From Rhodonellum psychrophilum GCM71 = DSM 17998 (lineage in GTDB: Bacteria > Bacteroidota > Bacteroidia > Cytophagales > Cyclobacteriaceae): 64,000 nucleotides of DNA. The DNA is taken from the NCBI RefSeq assembly GCF_000381545.1, contig NZ_KB906677.1, positions 76,638-140,637 on the forward strand. Direction: 5' to 3'. Both the position numbers and the translations under genes were made by a program. Positions 1 to 8,091 of the stretch are shown here, one piece after another (position 1 is the first letter of the stretch; each line of letters starts with the position of its first letter). Below the pieces are notes generated by a model. The model ran no database searches. It saw only the letters and a list, made by a program, of their open reading frames with translations, and had not been told where the DNA came from.

Positions 1-40
1 GCCTCCTCCCGTTCTTACGGGACAGGCTGTCCATTCCGCA

Positions 41-66
41 AAAGTCCTTGAGAAATCAAGGACTTT
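41..66 (+). terminator. Perfect hairpin with GAAA tetraloop
   Basis: AAAGTCCTTGA (41-51) and TCAAGGACTTT (56-66) form a perfect 11-bp stem closed by a GAAA loop, followed by CTGCTTTTG. It probably ends a transcript that enters from the left of the window. The T-run after the stem is broken, so termination strength is uncertain. Confidence 0.55.
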
Positions 67-280
67 CTGCTTTTGTACACATTTTCAAATTGTCGAAAAA
101 CTATCAGTCAATCATACATAGGGGACTAAGACACGGAAGATGTCGAAAGTTTATAAAATAAAATCCAAAGAATAGGGCCTCGATCCTGAAAGTGTCTCAA
201 AGTATTGTAGAGTTGTTTTGATTCAGGTAATTACATTGTATTTATCAAGATTGAACATTCCATTTCCTAAGACATACAAA

Positions 281-321
281 AGATAAAAAGAATAAAGGCT
301 CCCCGTAATGGAAGCCTTTAT
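281..321 (-). terminator. Terminator of the 155-residue gene
   Basis: ATAAAGGCT (292-300) pairs with AGCCTTTAT (313-321). On the minus strand the stem is followed by a T-rich stretch (complement of AGATAAAAAGA). It begins 5 bases after the stop codon of the minus-strand gene 327-794. Confidence 0.65.
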
Positions 322-326
322 ACTTA

Positions 327-794
327 CTAAGGGAGAAATTGTTGGTCTCCGTCACCATAGTCAAAGTCATCATCCGGATCATCCAATGCAGAATTAGATT
401 TTTTAAAAGTAATTGAACCTCCTCTTCCAAAAGGTCTAATTTGTAAGATATCTTCATCCTTGCTTAGGATTTCGTAACATTGGATGTCTTGAGAATCATT
501 AATATTTATTATTTTTAAATATTCAAAAAGTGGGCCTTCATCTACAATCTGGCCACATTGAGGACTTGTTTTTTCAAAGGAAAAAGAATAAGTGTTGATC
601 AATTTTCCATTATAAAAACTATAAATTTTATCATCGTTCTTAAATTCCCAAATCCATTTTAAATCATCAGTGGAAATCCAGATTCCATTCAAATCTTGAT
701 TTGCCATCTGAGTTACAATTAATCGAAATCCAACTAAAGATATTAATGATATTAATATCAACATTGCTGTTCTAAATTTTAAAGACTTTTTCAT
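327..794 (-). CDS. Small membrane-anchored protein of unknown function, possible immunity protein
   Basis: The 155-residue product starts with a Lys-rich end and a hydrophobic segment (about residues 10-29) that looks like a membrane anchor or uncleaved signal. It continues as a small polar domain with two cysteines and ends in an acidic tail rich in Asp (DDPDDDFDYGDGD). I do not recognise the family. The gene begins 13 bases after the stop of the GH19-like fragment, in the same direction, and has its own terminator. A membrane-anchored protein directly behind a muralytic domain fits an immunity or inhibitor role. That is inferred from position only; the residues do not show it. The region is more AT-rich than the genes to its right. 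Confidence 0.6.
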   Translation of the reverse strand: MKKSLKFRTAMLILISLISLVGFRLIVTQMANQDLNGIWISTDDLKWIWEFKNDDKIYSFYNGKLINTYSFSFEKTSPQCGQIVDEGPLFEYLKIININDSQDIQCYEILSKDEDILQIRPFGRGGSITFKKSNSALDDPDDDFDYGDGDQQFLP

Positions 795-807
795 ATTATA
801 TTTTTTT

Positions 808-1071
808 TTATAAGCATTTAATGAATTCTAATGTTTTATAGAATAGACTTGTGCGGTGTTCAAGACCGTTTACTCCGCCATTAATTTTCAAGGTTACATC
901 TTCCACATTAGTCTTATTATCTATTTTAACTGAATTTAAAACCTTATTTTGAAAAAACCACAATGCACTGAGTGTTGCAATTTCAGTATTTGTACTTAAT
1001 AATTCTGGGTTTATAAGTAAATCGATATTTGAATTGTAATTTTTCTTATAAAACTGGTTGAATTCGGCATA
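808..1071 (-). pseudogene. C-terminal fragment of a GH19-like (chitinase/muramidase) protein
   Basis: About 87 residues resemble the C-terminal half of glycoside hydrolase family 19 proteins: a lysozyme-like pattern SALWFFQNKVLN, then a DVTLKINGGVNGLEHR motif (family pattern VT..INGG.NGL.DR) and a final Tyr-containing helix. The catalytic N-terminal half is missing. The minus-strand frame stays open to 1113, but residues coded by 1072-1113 are the antisense of the neighbouring CHRD gene and do not belong to the family. The gene is therefore cut at about 1065-1080. It is followed after 13 bases by the 155-residue membrane-anchored protein. In polymorphic toxins such domains form the toxic tip; whether this was one cannot be told. 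Confidence 0.65.
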
Positions 1072-1135
1072 ATTAGATGACACTCCAACAATTGATCCTG
1101 AGGCAATTTTCACTGGACAAACGAAAAGTTATGAT

Positions 1136-2608
1136 TTGGACCCTGTTGGAAATTCGGGCATCAGCGGAACAGCTTTATTGGAAGAAACCTCCACAGGAAA
1201 TACCAAGTTGACCATTACGTTGGAAGGAACGCCTGATGGCGGTCAACATCCTGCACACATTCATTTTAATTCTGCGGCTGTTGGTGGCGGAATCGCCGTT
1301 TCCCTTACGCCAGTCAACGGAACCACAGGTGTAAGTGAAACCAACATTACTCAAGAAGATGATGGTACGGCCATTAGATTCAGTGATTTGCTTGCTTACG
1401 ATGGATATATCAATGTGCACCTCAGCGCCAATGACCTTGCCACTGTGGTTGCCCAAGGCGATATCGGATCCAATGAATTGACTGGTGTTTCCAAAACCTA
1501 TGACTTGAACGAAGCTGCTGTTGCAGGAATCTCGGGTGAAATAACTTTTCAGGAAAGGATAAATGGCTTTGCCTTGGCAACCATTACACTGGCCGGCACT
1601 CCTGATGGAGGAATACATCCTGCACACATTCATGCAAATTCTGCTGCTACAGGTGGAGGTATTGAATTCACTTTCAATCCCGTGAATGGAACAACAGGCA
1701 TGAGCAAAACAGATTCACGTGCAGGAATGATGAATGGAGAAGATGGATTTACTTATGCTGAAATATTGGAAATAGATGGCTATGTCAATGTACACTTAAG
1801 TGCAGATAATCTTGGTACTATAGTAGCCCAAGGCGACATTGGATCCAATGAATTGACAGGTGTTTCTAAAACTTATGCCTTGAACAAAGTGGCTATAGAT
1901 GGTATCTCTGGCGAAATTAAATTTGAGCAAAGGGTAAATGGTTTTGCCCTGGCAACGATCACTTTGACTGGTACTCCTGATGGAGGGATGCATCCTGCAC
2001 ATATTCATGCAAACGCTGCCGCCATCGGTGGAGGAATTGAATTTACCTTCAATCCAGTGAATGGAACAACAGGAATAAGCAGAACAGATACAAAAGCGGG
2101 AATGATGGATGGCGAAACAGGTTATTCTTATGCTGAAATCTTGGACGTAGATGGTTACGTGAACGTGCACTTAAGCGCTGATAATTTAGGAACAATCGTC
2201 GCCCAAGGTGATATCGGGTCCAATGAATTGACAGGTGAGTCAAAAACCTATCCCTTGAATGAAAGTGCAGTTGCTGGAATCTCAGGAGAAATTACTTTCC
2301 AAAAGCGAATCAATGGTTTTGCTCTGGCAACCATTACCCTTTCAGGAACTCCTGATGGAGGGATGCATCCAGCCCATATCCATCAGAATAGTGCTGCTGT
2401 AGGTGGTGGAATTCTCTTTACCTTCAAGCCTGTCAATGGAACTACTGGCATGAGCGTAAGTGATACCAGATCAGGAATGATGGACAATGAAGCAAGCTAT
2501 ACCTATGCACAAATCTTAACAGTTGATGGCTATGTCAATGTTCATTTGAGTGCGGCAAACCTAGCCACAATCGTGGCCCAAGGAAATATCGGATCGAATT
2601 TTCAATAA
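1136..2608 (+). CDS. CHRD-repeat protein, N-terminally truncated
   Basis: Four tandem CHRD (chordin-type) domains of about 123-126 residues make up the whole product. Each carries the HPAHIH signature (near residues 38, 161, 287 and 411), a GGGI segment, a PVNGTTG segment and a YVNVHLS...GTIVAQGDIGSNELTG end. CHRD proteins are extracytoplasmic and of poorly known function; bacterial ones are usually lipoproteins or secreted. The given start is a TTG. The frame stays open upstream to a TAA at 1070-1072 and codes for DDTPTIDPE followed by FTGQTKSYDL, which matches the linker that begins each later repeat (LTGVSKTYDL). The signal peptide and lipobox expected before this linker are absent, so the gene was cut at the same point as the GH19 fragment. 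Translation of the remnant is doubtful. Confidence 0.8.
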   Translation: MDPVGNSGISGTALLEETSTGNTKLTITLEGTPDGGQHPAHIHFNSAAVGGGIAVSLTPVNGTTGVSETNITQEDDGTAIRFSDLLAYDGYINVHLSANDLATVVAQGDIGSNELTGVSKTYDLNEAAVAGISGEITFQERINGFALATITLAGTPDGGIHPAHIHANSAATGGGIEFTFNPVNGTTGMSKTDSRAGMMNGEDGFTYAEILEIDGYVNVHLSADNLGTIVAQGDIGSNELTGVSKTYALNKVAIDGISGEIKFEQRVNGFALATITLTGTPDGGMHPAHIHANAAAIGGGIEFTFNPVNGTTGISRTDTKAGMMDGETGYSYAEILDVDGYVNVHLSADNLGTIVAQGDIGSNELTGESKTYPLNESAVAGISGEITFQKRINGFALATITLSGTPDGGMHPAHIHQNSAAVGGGILFTFKPVNGTTGMSVSDTRSGMMDNEASYTYAQILTVDGYVNVHLSAANLATIVAQGNIGSNFQ

Positions 2609-2614
2609 TTAGAA

Positions 2615-2636
2615 AGCTCTATTTCCAAATAGAGCT
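2615..2636 (+). terminator. Perfect 10-bp hairpin after the CHRD gene
   Basis: AGCTCTATTT and AAATAGAGCT pair perfectly around CC, 6 bases after the stop codon. The bases after it are A-rich on this strand and the stem lacks a T-run, so it may protect the 3' end of the message instead of terminating it. A stronger terminator follows. Confidence 0.5.
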
Positions 2637-2682
2637 AAAATAAATACTGCTATTCTTAGGGAAATCTTTGAAAGCATAATAC

Positions 2683-2725
2683 ACTCTCAGACTGCCTTCC
2701 AAAACAGTCTGAGAGTTTTTTTTTT
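2683..2725 (+). terminator. Strong intrinsic terminator
   Basis: ACTCTCAGACTG (2683-2694) pairs with CAGTCTGAGAGT (2705-2716) around a 10-base loop. The stem runs straight into ten T residues. It closes the CHRD transcription unit. Confidence 0.9.
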
Positions 2726-2905
2726 GATCACCTTGTATAGGATCATTGAATAATTGGTTATTTGATAAGCAGTATTTGGATTAAGATTTTAAACCTTTGT
2801 TTTAACTTCCTACTTCAAATATTTTTATAGTTTAAATATTGACAATAAAATCCAAAATCAATAAGTTAGGATTTTCTTAAATACGCATTCCAAAATACGA
2901 TTCCT

Positions 2906-3565
2906 TTGAAAAATGAATTCTTCAGTCCCTTCTCAATTTTGTTCCTTGCCCTATTTTTGGTGCTCATAAGTTGTCAGGAAAAGACACCACTAGAAGACAA
3001 TCAATCCTACAGTCTCTTTGCAGGGGAAGATGGAGGGGAAATAATCATCGACAAATTTACCCGTGGGGATACTCCTGTTTGGTTGGGGGCAATGGATGAT
3101 ATCAGACGGTTGGAATTATTGTTGAAGGATCTCGACAGTGTTTCCCATACCCGCATTGGCTACTTTGGGGAACCGATATTGGATAAAACCACGGAAGAGC
3201 TTTTAGCCTTTTTTGAGCTGAAACCCGAAGCTTCGAATAACAGGTATCAATTCCTGGAAAGCGAAAATCTGAGGTTAATCACAAGAGAAAATCGGGTCAT
3301 GGGCATGGTGTTTAAGCAACCTGAAAAAGTCACCATTGACGGAGTATTCTTATCGAACCTGGATATATTGGCTTTTAAGAAAGCTTATCCGAAATCATAC
3401 GCGATGCGGAACTACCACGGAGATGAGTATAGGATTAATTTTTCCGACAGTGTTCCGGAAGTCTATGATTTCGCCATCCTGAAAATTTCCAAAATGGATA
3501 AAAAGTTACAATTGCGATGGGTTGATGGTGAAATCATCGATGCAAAACTGGTTTGGTACGACTGA
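2906..3565 (+). CDS. Lipoprotein of unknown function
   Basis: The 219-residue product starts with a hydrophobic signal ending in a lipobox-like LISC (Cys near residue 23) followed by Gln, so it should be an acylated outer-membrane or periplasmic lipoprotein. The rest is a soluble alpha/beta-like domain with no motif I can assign. The best start is a TTG; an ATG 7 bases later is out of frame, and the next in-frame Met would remove the signal. The gene stands alone between the CHRD terminator and a 174-bp repeat. No terminator was seen after it. Confidence 0.75.
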   Translation: MKNEFFSPFSILFLALFLVLISCQEKTPLEDNQSYSLFAGEDGGEIIIDKFTRGDTPVWLGAMDDIRRLELLLKDLDSVSHTRIGYFGEPILDKTTEELLAFFELKPEASNNRYQFLESENLRLITRENRVMGMVFKQPEKVTIDGVFLSNLDILAFKKAYPKSYAMRNYHGDEYRINFSDSVPEVYDFAILKISKMDKKLQLRWVDGEIIDAKLVWYD

Positions 3566-4049
3566 TCCGGACACCTCACTTTCCGTTGTATTCCATAAAA
3601 AGGTTTCTCCCCCACTCTTCCCTTTCCAAATTCCCTTTGATTTTCAATCTCCCCAAATTTGGGCACCGCTTCACTTTTCCGAATGAAAAGATTAAACCCG
3701 TTTTATGCATCATCAATTCTATTCCGGCCTAGAATCACCTAAAAATCAGTCAGTTGTTTATTGTTTTTTACTTCATCTGATTAGATGACACATTATTCAC
3801 CAAACAGTCTGATTTTCTTTCCGTTACAATGCCATTCGTTAGCCTAATCCATATTTCGGGTTAAACGAAACTCTTTTCCCTGGTAAACATTCAAAGCCAA
3901 CTTGGAAATGAACTTTGATTCATTTTTGACAACATTGGTCTTTGCATCAGCGATAAACCTTTGATAACATTTTTTTCAAGATCCATTTTATTTATTTTTA
4001 GATTAAGGCTCCAAAGCTGGTAGATATCAGCAATTAACCCAAAACAACC
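3566..4049. other. Intergenic region with repeat copy A and a leader for the oxidoreductase
   Basis: It holds one copy of the 174-bp repeat (3692-3865) and an AT-rich leader before the Tat-exported oxidoreductase gene. TTTTTGACAACATT near 3923 and AAACCTTTG near 3953 are loosely like the Bacteroidota -33 (TTTG) and -7 (TAnnTTTG) elements, but the match is too poor for a firm promoter call. No gene was seen. Confidence 0.4.
3692..3865 (+). repeat. 174-bp intergenic repeat, copy A
   Basis: It begins TTAAACCCGTTTTATGCAT and ends CATATTTCGGGTTAAA, the terminal inverted repeat shared by all seven copies in this window. Internal blocks shared with the other copies are AATCAGTCAGTTGTTT near the middle and CAGTCTGATTTTCTTTC before the right end. 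Plus orientation is defined by this copy. Confidence 0.85.
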
Positions 4050-5468
4050 ATGAAAAAAGTAGCTGCTCCAGGGAAGGATATTTCAAGAAGGGATTTTGTA
4101 AAAGGGGCCGCACTCTCCGCGGCAGGATTTATGATCGTCCCGAGGCATGTTTTGGGAGGTAAAGATTTTACTGCTCCCAGTGACCAAGTGAGTTTGGGCA
4201 TCATCGGGGCAGGTGGCAAAGGGCGGCAAAATGTTGAAGATTTCATGGTCTTGCCCAATGTCCGCATCACAGCCCTTTCAGATCCTTCCAATTATTGGAA
4301 TCTGGCGGATTTTTATTATAAATCAGAAGCCGGGCGAGGTCCGGTAATCGAGCTATTGGAAGACCATTATGCGCAGCAAAATATCACTACCAAAATAGGT
4401 GAATACACTGATTTCAGGGAAATGATGGAGAAGGAAAAAGGTCTAGATGGCATCATTTGCTCCACTCCTGACCATACCCACGCTTACATTTCCTTGATGG
4501 CGCTGAAAGCTGGCAAACATGTGTACTGCGAAAAACCCCTGACCCACAACATCTGGGAAGCCCGAGAAGTGGCCAAAGTCGCAAAAGAAAGTGGTCTTGC
4601 CACCCAAATGGGCAATCCTGGCCACAGCACCGATGGGATTCGGGAAACGGTGGAGTATCTCCGGGCAGGCGTGATCGGAAAAGTCACCGAAGCCTATGCC
4701 TGGGTTCCTGCCGGCAGATGGCTATCGGGATTGCAAGGACTTCCACAAGGCAAAACCACTTTGCCGGTGGGTTTTGATTGGGACCAATGGATCGGGCCAA
4801 GGGAAAAAGTGGACTTCCACAAAGATTATGTTCCTGTCACCTGGAGGGATTTTTGGGCCTACGGCTGTGGCGCTTTGGGTGATTTTGGCTGCCATGATTT
4901 GGATGCTGCCACCTGGGCATTCAACTTGAAAGCGCCTGAATCTGTCCAGATCTTTCCTGCGGGATTTAGCAACTCCGAAATTGCACCTTATGGCGAGATC
5001 GGTTATTATCATTTTGCGGAGAAGGGTGACCAGAAAGCGCTGAAGCTGACTTGGTATTCCGGTGGATTGACTCCAGACCTCCACCCTATGTTACCCAGAG
5101 GCTACACCTATCCGAGAAGAGGCTCCATGTTTGTGGGAGAAAAGGGCGTGATTATCAACGATGGTGGCAACCGGACCCCTCAGGTATTCCCCGAAAATGT
5201 CAGGAACAATATCAAAGCACCCAAACAAACTCTTGAAAGGTCAAAAGGTCATTACAGCGATTGGATTGAAGCCATCAAAACCGGAAAACCTGCCAGCTCT
5301 AATTTTGAATATGGGGCAAGATTGACGGAGTTGACCTTGTTGGGTGTACTTTCCCTAAGGTTGGGAGGAAAAAAGATTGAATGGGATTATGAAAACATGA
5401 AGGCAAAAGAAATGCCCGAAGCGGATCAATATATCCGGGAAAGCGTTCGTCCTGGTTGGGAAATGTAG
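4050..5468 (+). CDS. Tat-exported Gfo/Idh/MocA family oxidoreductase
   Basis: The 472-residue product starts with a twin-arginine signal (SRRDFVKGAA, Arg 13-14) followed by a short hydrophobic stretch, so it should be exported folded with its cofactor. A Rossmann fold follows (VSLGIIGAGGKG, glycines near 53-58), then the family EKP motif (CEKPLTHN, residues 160-167) that helps bind NAD(P) and substrate. The C-terminal half is the alpha/beta dimerisation and substrate domain. Members act on sugars, inositols and glycosides; the substrate cannot be read from sequence. The next gene faces it from the opposite strand across a shared hairpin. Confidence 0.9.
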   Translation: MKKVAAPGKDISRRDFVKGAALSAAGFMIVPRHVLGGKDFTAPSDQVSLGIIGAGGKGRQNVEDFMVLPNVRITALSDPSNYWNLADFYYKSEAGRGPVIELLEDHYAQQNITTKIGEYTDFREMMEKEKGLDGIICSTPDHTHAYISLMALKAGKHVYCEKPLTHNIWEAREVAKVAKESGLATQMGNPGHSTDGIRETVEYLRAGVIGKVTEAYAWVPAGRWLSGLQGLPQGKTTLPVGFDWDQWIGPREKVDFHKDYVPVTWRDFWAYGCGALGDFGCHDLDAATWAFNLKAPESVQIFPAGFSNSEIAPYGEIGYYHFAEKGDQKALKLTWYSGGLTPDLHPMLPRGYTYPRRGSMFVGEKGVIINDGGNRTPQVFPENVRNNIKAPKQTLERSKGHYSDWIEAIKTGKPASSNFEYGARLTELTLLGVLSLRLGGKKIEWDYENMKAKEMPEADQYIRESVRPGWEM

Positions 5469-5486
5469 GACATTGAAACAAAAAAA

Positions 5487-5562
5487 TCCGTGCAGATCAA
5501 GATTCCCCAGTGCCAGTATTGGCTTGATGGAAAGATTTGGGTCTGCACGGACTAGCTTTTTT
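5487..5562. terminator. Bidirectional terminator-like hairpin between convergent genes
   Basis: TCCGTGCAGA (5487-5496) pairs with TCTGCACGGA (5542-5551), and inside it ATCAAG pairs with CTTGAT. The left flank is an A-run and the right flank has a T-run (5557-5562), so it could act on both strands. It lies between the oxidoreductase stop and the alcohol dehydrogenase stop. Confidence 0.7.
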
Positions 5563-5574
5563 CTGGTTGTTTTT

Positions 5575-6624
5575 TTACTTGCTCAGCGAAGCCATATCGA
5601 TGACAAATCGGTAATGCACGTCACCTGCAATGGTCCGCTCATAGGCCTCATTGATTTGGTCGATGTTGATGACTTCCACATCTGAAACAATGTTGTGTTC
5701 GGCACAGAAGTCCAGCATTTCCTGGGTTTCCTTGATACCGCCCACCAAAGAACCGACAAGACTTTTTCTTCCTCCGATCAAAGCGCCTGCATGGATGGTT
5801 TCCGGCATTGGGGGAACACCCAAAAGCACCATCACCCCATCGGTTTTCAATAGGGAAAGATATTCCATGTAATTGTGTTGTCCCGAAACGGTATCGATGA
5901 TATGGCTGAAACTATTCGCCATTTTCTTAAGGTTTGCTGGGTCGGTGGTCAGTTCAAAATGATGGGCACCCAATCTTTCGGCATCCTTGGCTTTTCCTGC
6001 TGATCTGCTCAGCATCGTCACTTCTGCTCCCATGGCAGCGGCGATTTTGACAGCCATATGGCCCAATCCACCCAAACCTACTACAGCTATCTTATCTCCT
6101 TTTTGAACATTCCAATGTCTCAAAGGAGAGTAGGTCGTGATCCCTGCACAAAGCAGGGGCGCAACGGCTTCCAAAGGCAGCTTGTCAGAAACCTTCAAGA
6201 CAAACTTCTCGGTTACCACGATATGTGTGGAATATCCACCGTAGGTGATGGTTTTTTTGTCCTGCAAAAGGGAATTGTAAGTTTGGGAATGTCCGTTTTC
6301 ACAGTATTGTTCCAAATCCTCCTCACAATTGTTGCAATGCCCGCAAGAATCCACAAAACAGCCCACGCCAACAGTATCACCGATTTTGTGGTTCGTAACC
6401 TCAGCACCAATTCTGGTGACTTTCCCGACGATTTCGTGGCCGGGGACGATTGGGTACATGGTTCCTCCCCATTCGTTTCGGGCAACGTGAATGTCAGAGT
6501 GACAAACACCGCAATACAAAATCTCAATTTCAACGTCCTTTAGTCCTGGCTCTCTTCTTTCCAGTTGAAAAGGTGCCAAAGGTTGGTCTGCTTTCTGGGC
6601 AGCGTATGCTTTTACTTGTGTCAT
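5575..6624 (-). CDS. Zinc-dependent NAD(P) alcohol dehydrogenase (YahK/cinnamyl-type)
   Basis: This is a 349-residue medium-chain alcohol dehydrogenase that interconverts alcohols and aldehydes in the cytoplasm. The catalytic zinc ligands appear as GVCHSD (Cys41) and PGHEIVG (His63, Glu64). The structural zinc site has four cysteines (94, 97, 100, 108) in the order CGHCNNC...C. The cofactor fold shows GLGGLGHMAVK near residue 181. Length and motif order fit the NADPH-preferring YahK/AdhA aldehyde reductase group. The physiological substrate is unknown. It is a single-gene unit with a divergent-free AT-rich upstream region and a shared downstream hairpin. Confidence 0.9.
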   Translation of the reverse strand: MTQVKAYAAQKADQPLAPFQLERREPGLKDVEIEILYCGVCHSDIHVARNEWGGTMYPIVPGHEIVGKVTRIGAEVTNHKIGDTVGVGCFVDSCGHCNNCEEDLEQYCENGHSQTYNSLLQDKKTITYGGYSTHIVVTEKFVLKVSDKLPLEAVAPLLCAGITTYSPLRHWNVQKGDKIAVVGLGGLGHMAVKIAAAMGAEVTMLSRSAGKAKDAERLGAHHFELTTDPANLKKMANSFSHIIDTVSGQHNYMEYLSLLKTDGVMVLLGVPPMPETIHAGALIGGRKSLVGSLVGGIKETQEMLDFCAEHNIVSDVEVINIDQINEAYERTIAGDVHYRFVIDMASLSK

Positions 6625-6903
6625 TTATGTTTTTTTTTATGTATGGATGGACTAAGCCAAAATTTTTGAATCAAACGAAAATACCGCTCTACCGTAATGT
6701 ACAATCCAGGAAAATCGGCTGATCCTATAAAAATTTAGTTTCAAATGAAAATCATTCGAATGGAAATGAAAATAAAATTTCTTTTCCTCTTGTCGAAAGG
6801 AATAACCACAGAACCAGTTTTAAAGTGCCAAAATCAGGAATGATTTTTATGATTCAGGATTGGAAAAAAAAATCATTTTGAACCCAAATCTATTTCCCAG
6901 TGC

Positions 6904-6933
6904 AAAAAAATAGCCCTGATTTCTCAGGGCTAT
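6904..6933 (-). terminator. Intrinsic terminator of galE
   Basis: ATAGCCCTGA (6910-6919) pairs with TCAGGGCTAT (6924-6933) around TTTC. On the minus strand the stem is followed by seven T residues (complement of 6904-6910). It sits just after the galE stop codon. Confidence 0.85.
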
Positions 6934-6961
6934 CGCTATTGGTGGTTATAAACTTGTTCGA

Positions 6962-7990
6962 TTATTTCAACACGCGGGATTCTTCCAGCTTCTGCTGCCA
7001 TTTCCAGGAATCCCTCAGAGAATCCTCTAGGCTGTATTGGGCTTTCCATCCAAGCTTGCTGTTAATTTTATCTGTATTTGCCCAGGTTTTTTCAACATCT
7101 CCTGGCCTTCTTGGGCCCACTTGGTAATTCAGCGGCATGCCTGAAACTTTTTCAAAAGCATGAATTACTTCCAAAACGGTATTGCCGTTTCCAGTGCCTA
7201 CATTGAAGAGGTCAAAAAAATCGAGTTCCTGTTGGGCAAGATACTCAAGTGCTTTCACATGGGCATCTGCCAGATCCATGACATGGATGTAATCTCGCAC
7301 ACAGGTACCGTCTACGGTGTCGTAATCATTTCCATAAAGCGTCAGTTTCTCCCTGATCCCAACAGCCGTCTGGGTGATAAAGGGAACCAAGTTCGCCGGT
7401 ACACCGAGCGGCAATTCTCCAATGGCTGCACTGGGATGTGCACCAATCGGATTGAAATAACGCAAAGCAATCGCTCTTGCGCCAGGCTTGCTCTTGATAT
7501 AATCACGGAGAATGTCCTCCCCTATTTTTTTTGTGTTCCCGTAAGGGCTTTCGGCATCTTTTCTTGGGGTGCTTTCCAAAACTGGAAGCACATCCGGCTG
7601 GCCATAAACGGTGCAGGAAGAGGAAAAAACGAGATTCTTGACCTCAAATTTTTCCATGGTTTCCAAAAGGACGAGCAAAGAACCAATGTTGTTGGCATAA
7701 TACTTCAGTGGTTTTTGGGTGCTTTCTCCAACGGCCTTGAAGGCTGCAAAGTGAATGACGCCCAAAAAATCATTTTCTGCAAAAACCTGCTCGAGAAAGG
7801 TCTTGTCATTGCAATTTCCTTCGTAACATTGGATATCCCGACCTAGAATATCCCTCAACCCAACAAGCATTGATTTTTCGGAGTTTGAAAAATCATCCAA
7901 TATGACAGGTTCAAAACCTGAATTGACCATTGCAATTGCTGTATGGGATCCAATGTATCCGGCACCACCGGTAATGAGTATTTTTTTCAT
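6962..7990 (-). CDS. galE: UDP-glucose 4-epimerase
   Basis: The 342-residue enzyme interconverts UDP-glucose and UDP-galactose with bound NAD. The N-terminal Rossmann motif is TGGAGYIG (residues 7-14). The catalytic Ser lies in FSSSCTVYG (near 124), and the Tyr-x3-Lys pair is Tyr150 and Lys154 (YGNTK). Length and sequence are typical. The frame extends 9 bases upstream (TTG, then ATG at 7996), but MKKILITGG at 7990 is the usual start for the family. It supplies galactose donors for surface polysaccharide, consistent with the glycosyltransferases further right, though it is not in their operon. Confidence 0.95.
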   Translation of the reverse strand: MKKILITGGAGYIGSHTAIAMVNSGFEPVILDDFSNSEKSMLVGLRDILGRDIQCYEGNCNDKTFLEQVFAENDFLGVIHFAAFKAVGESTQKPLKYYANNIGSLLVLLETMEKFEVKNLVFSSSCTVYGQPDVLPVLESTPRKDAESPYGNTKKIGEDILRDYIKSKPGARAIALRYFNPIGAHPSAAIGELPLGVPANLVPFITQTAVGIREKLTLYGNDYDTVDGTCVRDYIHVMDLADAHVKALEYLAQQELDFFDLFNVGTGNGNTVLEVIHAFEKVSGMPLNYQVGPRRPGDVEKTWANTDKINSKLGWKAQYSLEDSLRDSWKWQQKLEESRVLK

Positions 7991-8053
7991 CGCCATCAAA
8001 GGGGTTAAACATTAAGTATTTCAAAAGTAAACCAATTCTTAAACAATCCATTC

Positions 8054-8088
8054 AATTCTTTGGGTAATTGCATATCAGCCAAAGAATT
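8054..8088 (-). other. Stem-loop after the first T9SS giant gene
   Basis: AATTCTTTGG (8054-8063) pairs perfectly with CCAAAGAATT (8079-8088) around a 15-base loop, 3 bases past the stop codon of the 8092-11232 gene. No T-run follows on the minus strand, so it may be a message 3'-end structure instead of a full terminator. Confidence 0.4.
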
Positions 8089-8091
8089 TCC

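Larger units (their letters stand above)
1..326. other. AT-rich non-coding left edge
   Basis: No convincing gene is seen here. The stretch holds two hairpins, listed separately (41-66 and 281-321). Bases 11-20 also form a small CCCG/CGGG hairpin. The sequence after the first hairpin is AT-rich and holds TTTTGTACACA. I looked for a tRNA 3' end at 1-40 because such hairpins often follow tRNA genes, but no T-arm could be recognised. Confidence 0.5.

Noticed and set aside
1-66. tRNA 3' end with integration site
   Set aside because: The hairpin and TTTTGTACACA recall sequences after tRNA genes, but no T-arm or acceptor stem could be built from 1-40.
1175-1633. Minus-strand frame inside the CHRD gene
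   Set aside because: It mirrors the repeat structure of the real gene and has a Cys- and Ser-rich composition unlike any family.
6058-6543. Plus-strand 161-codon frame inside the alcohol dehydrogenase
   Set aside because: It overlaps a well-supported enzyme on the other strand and has no family resemblance.
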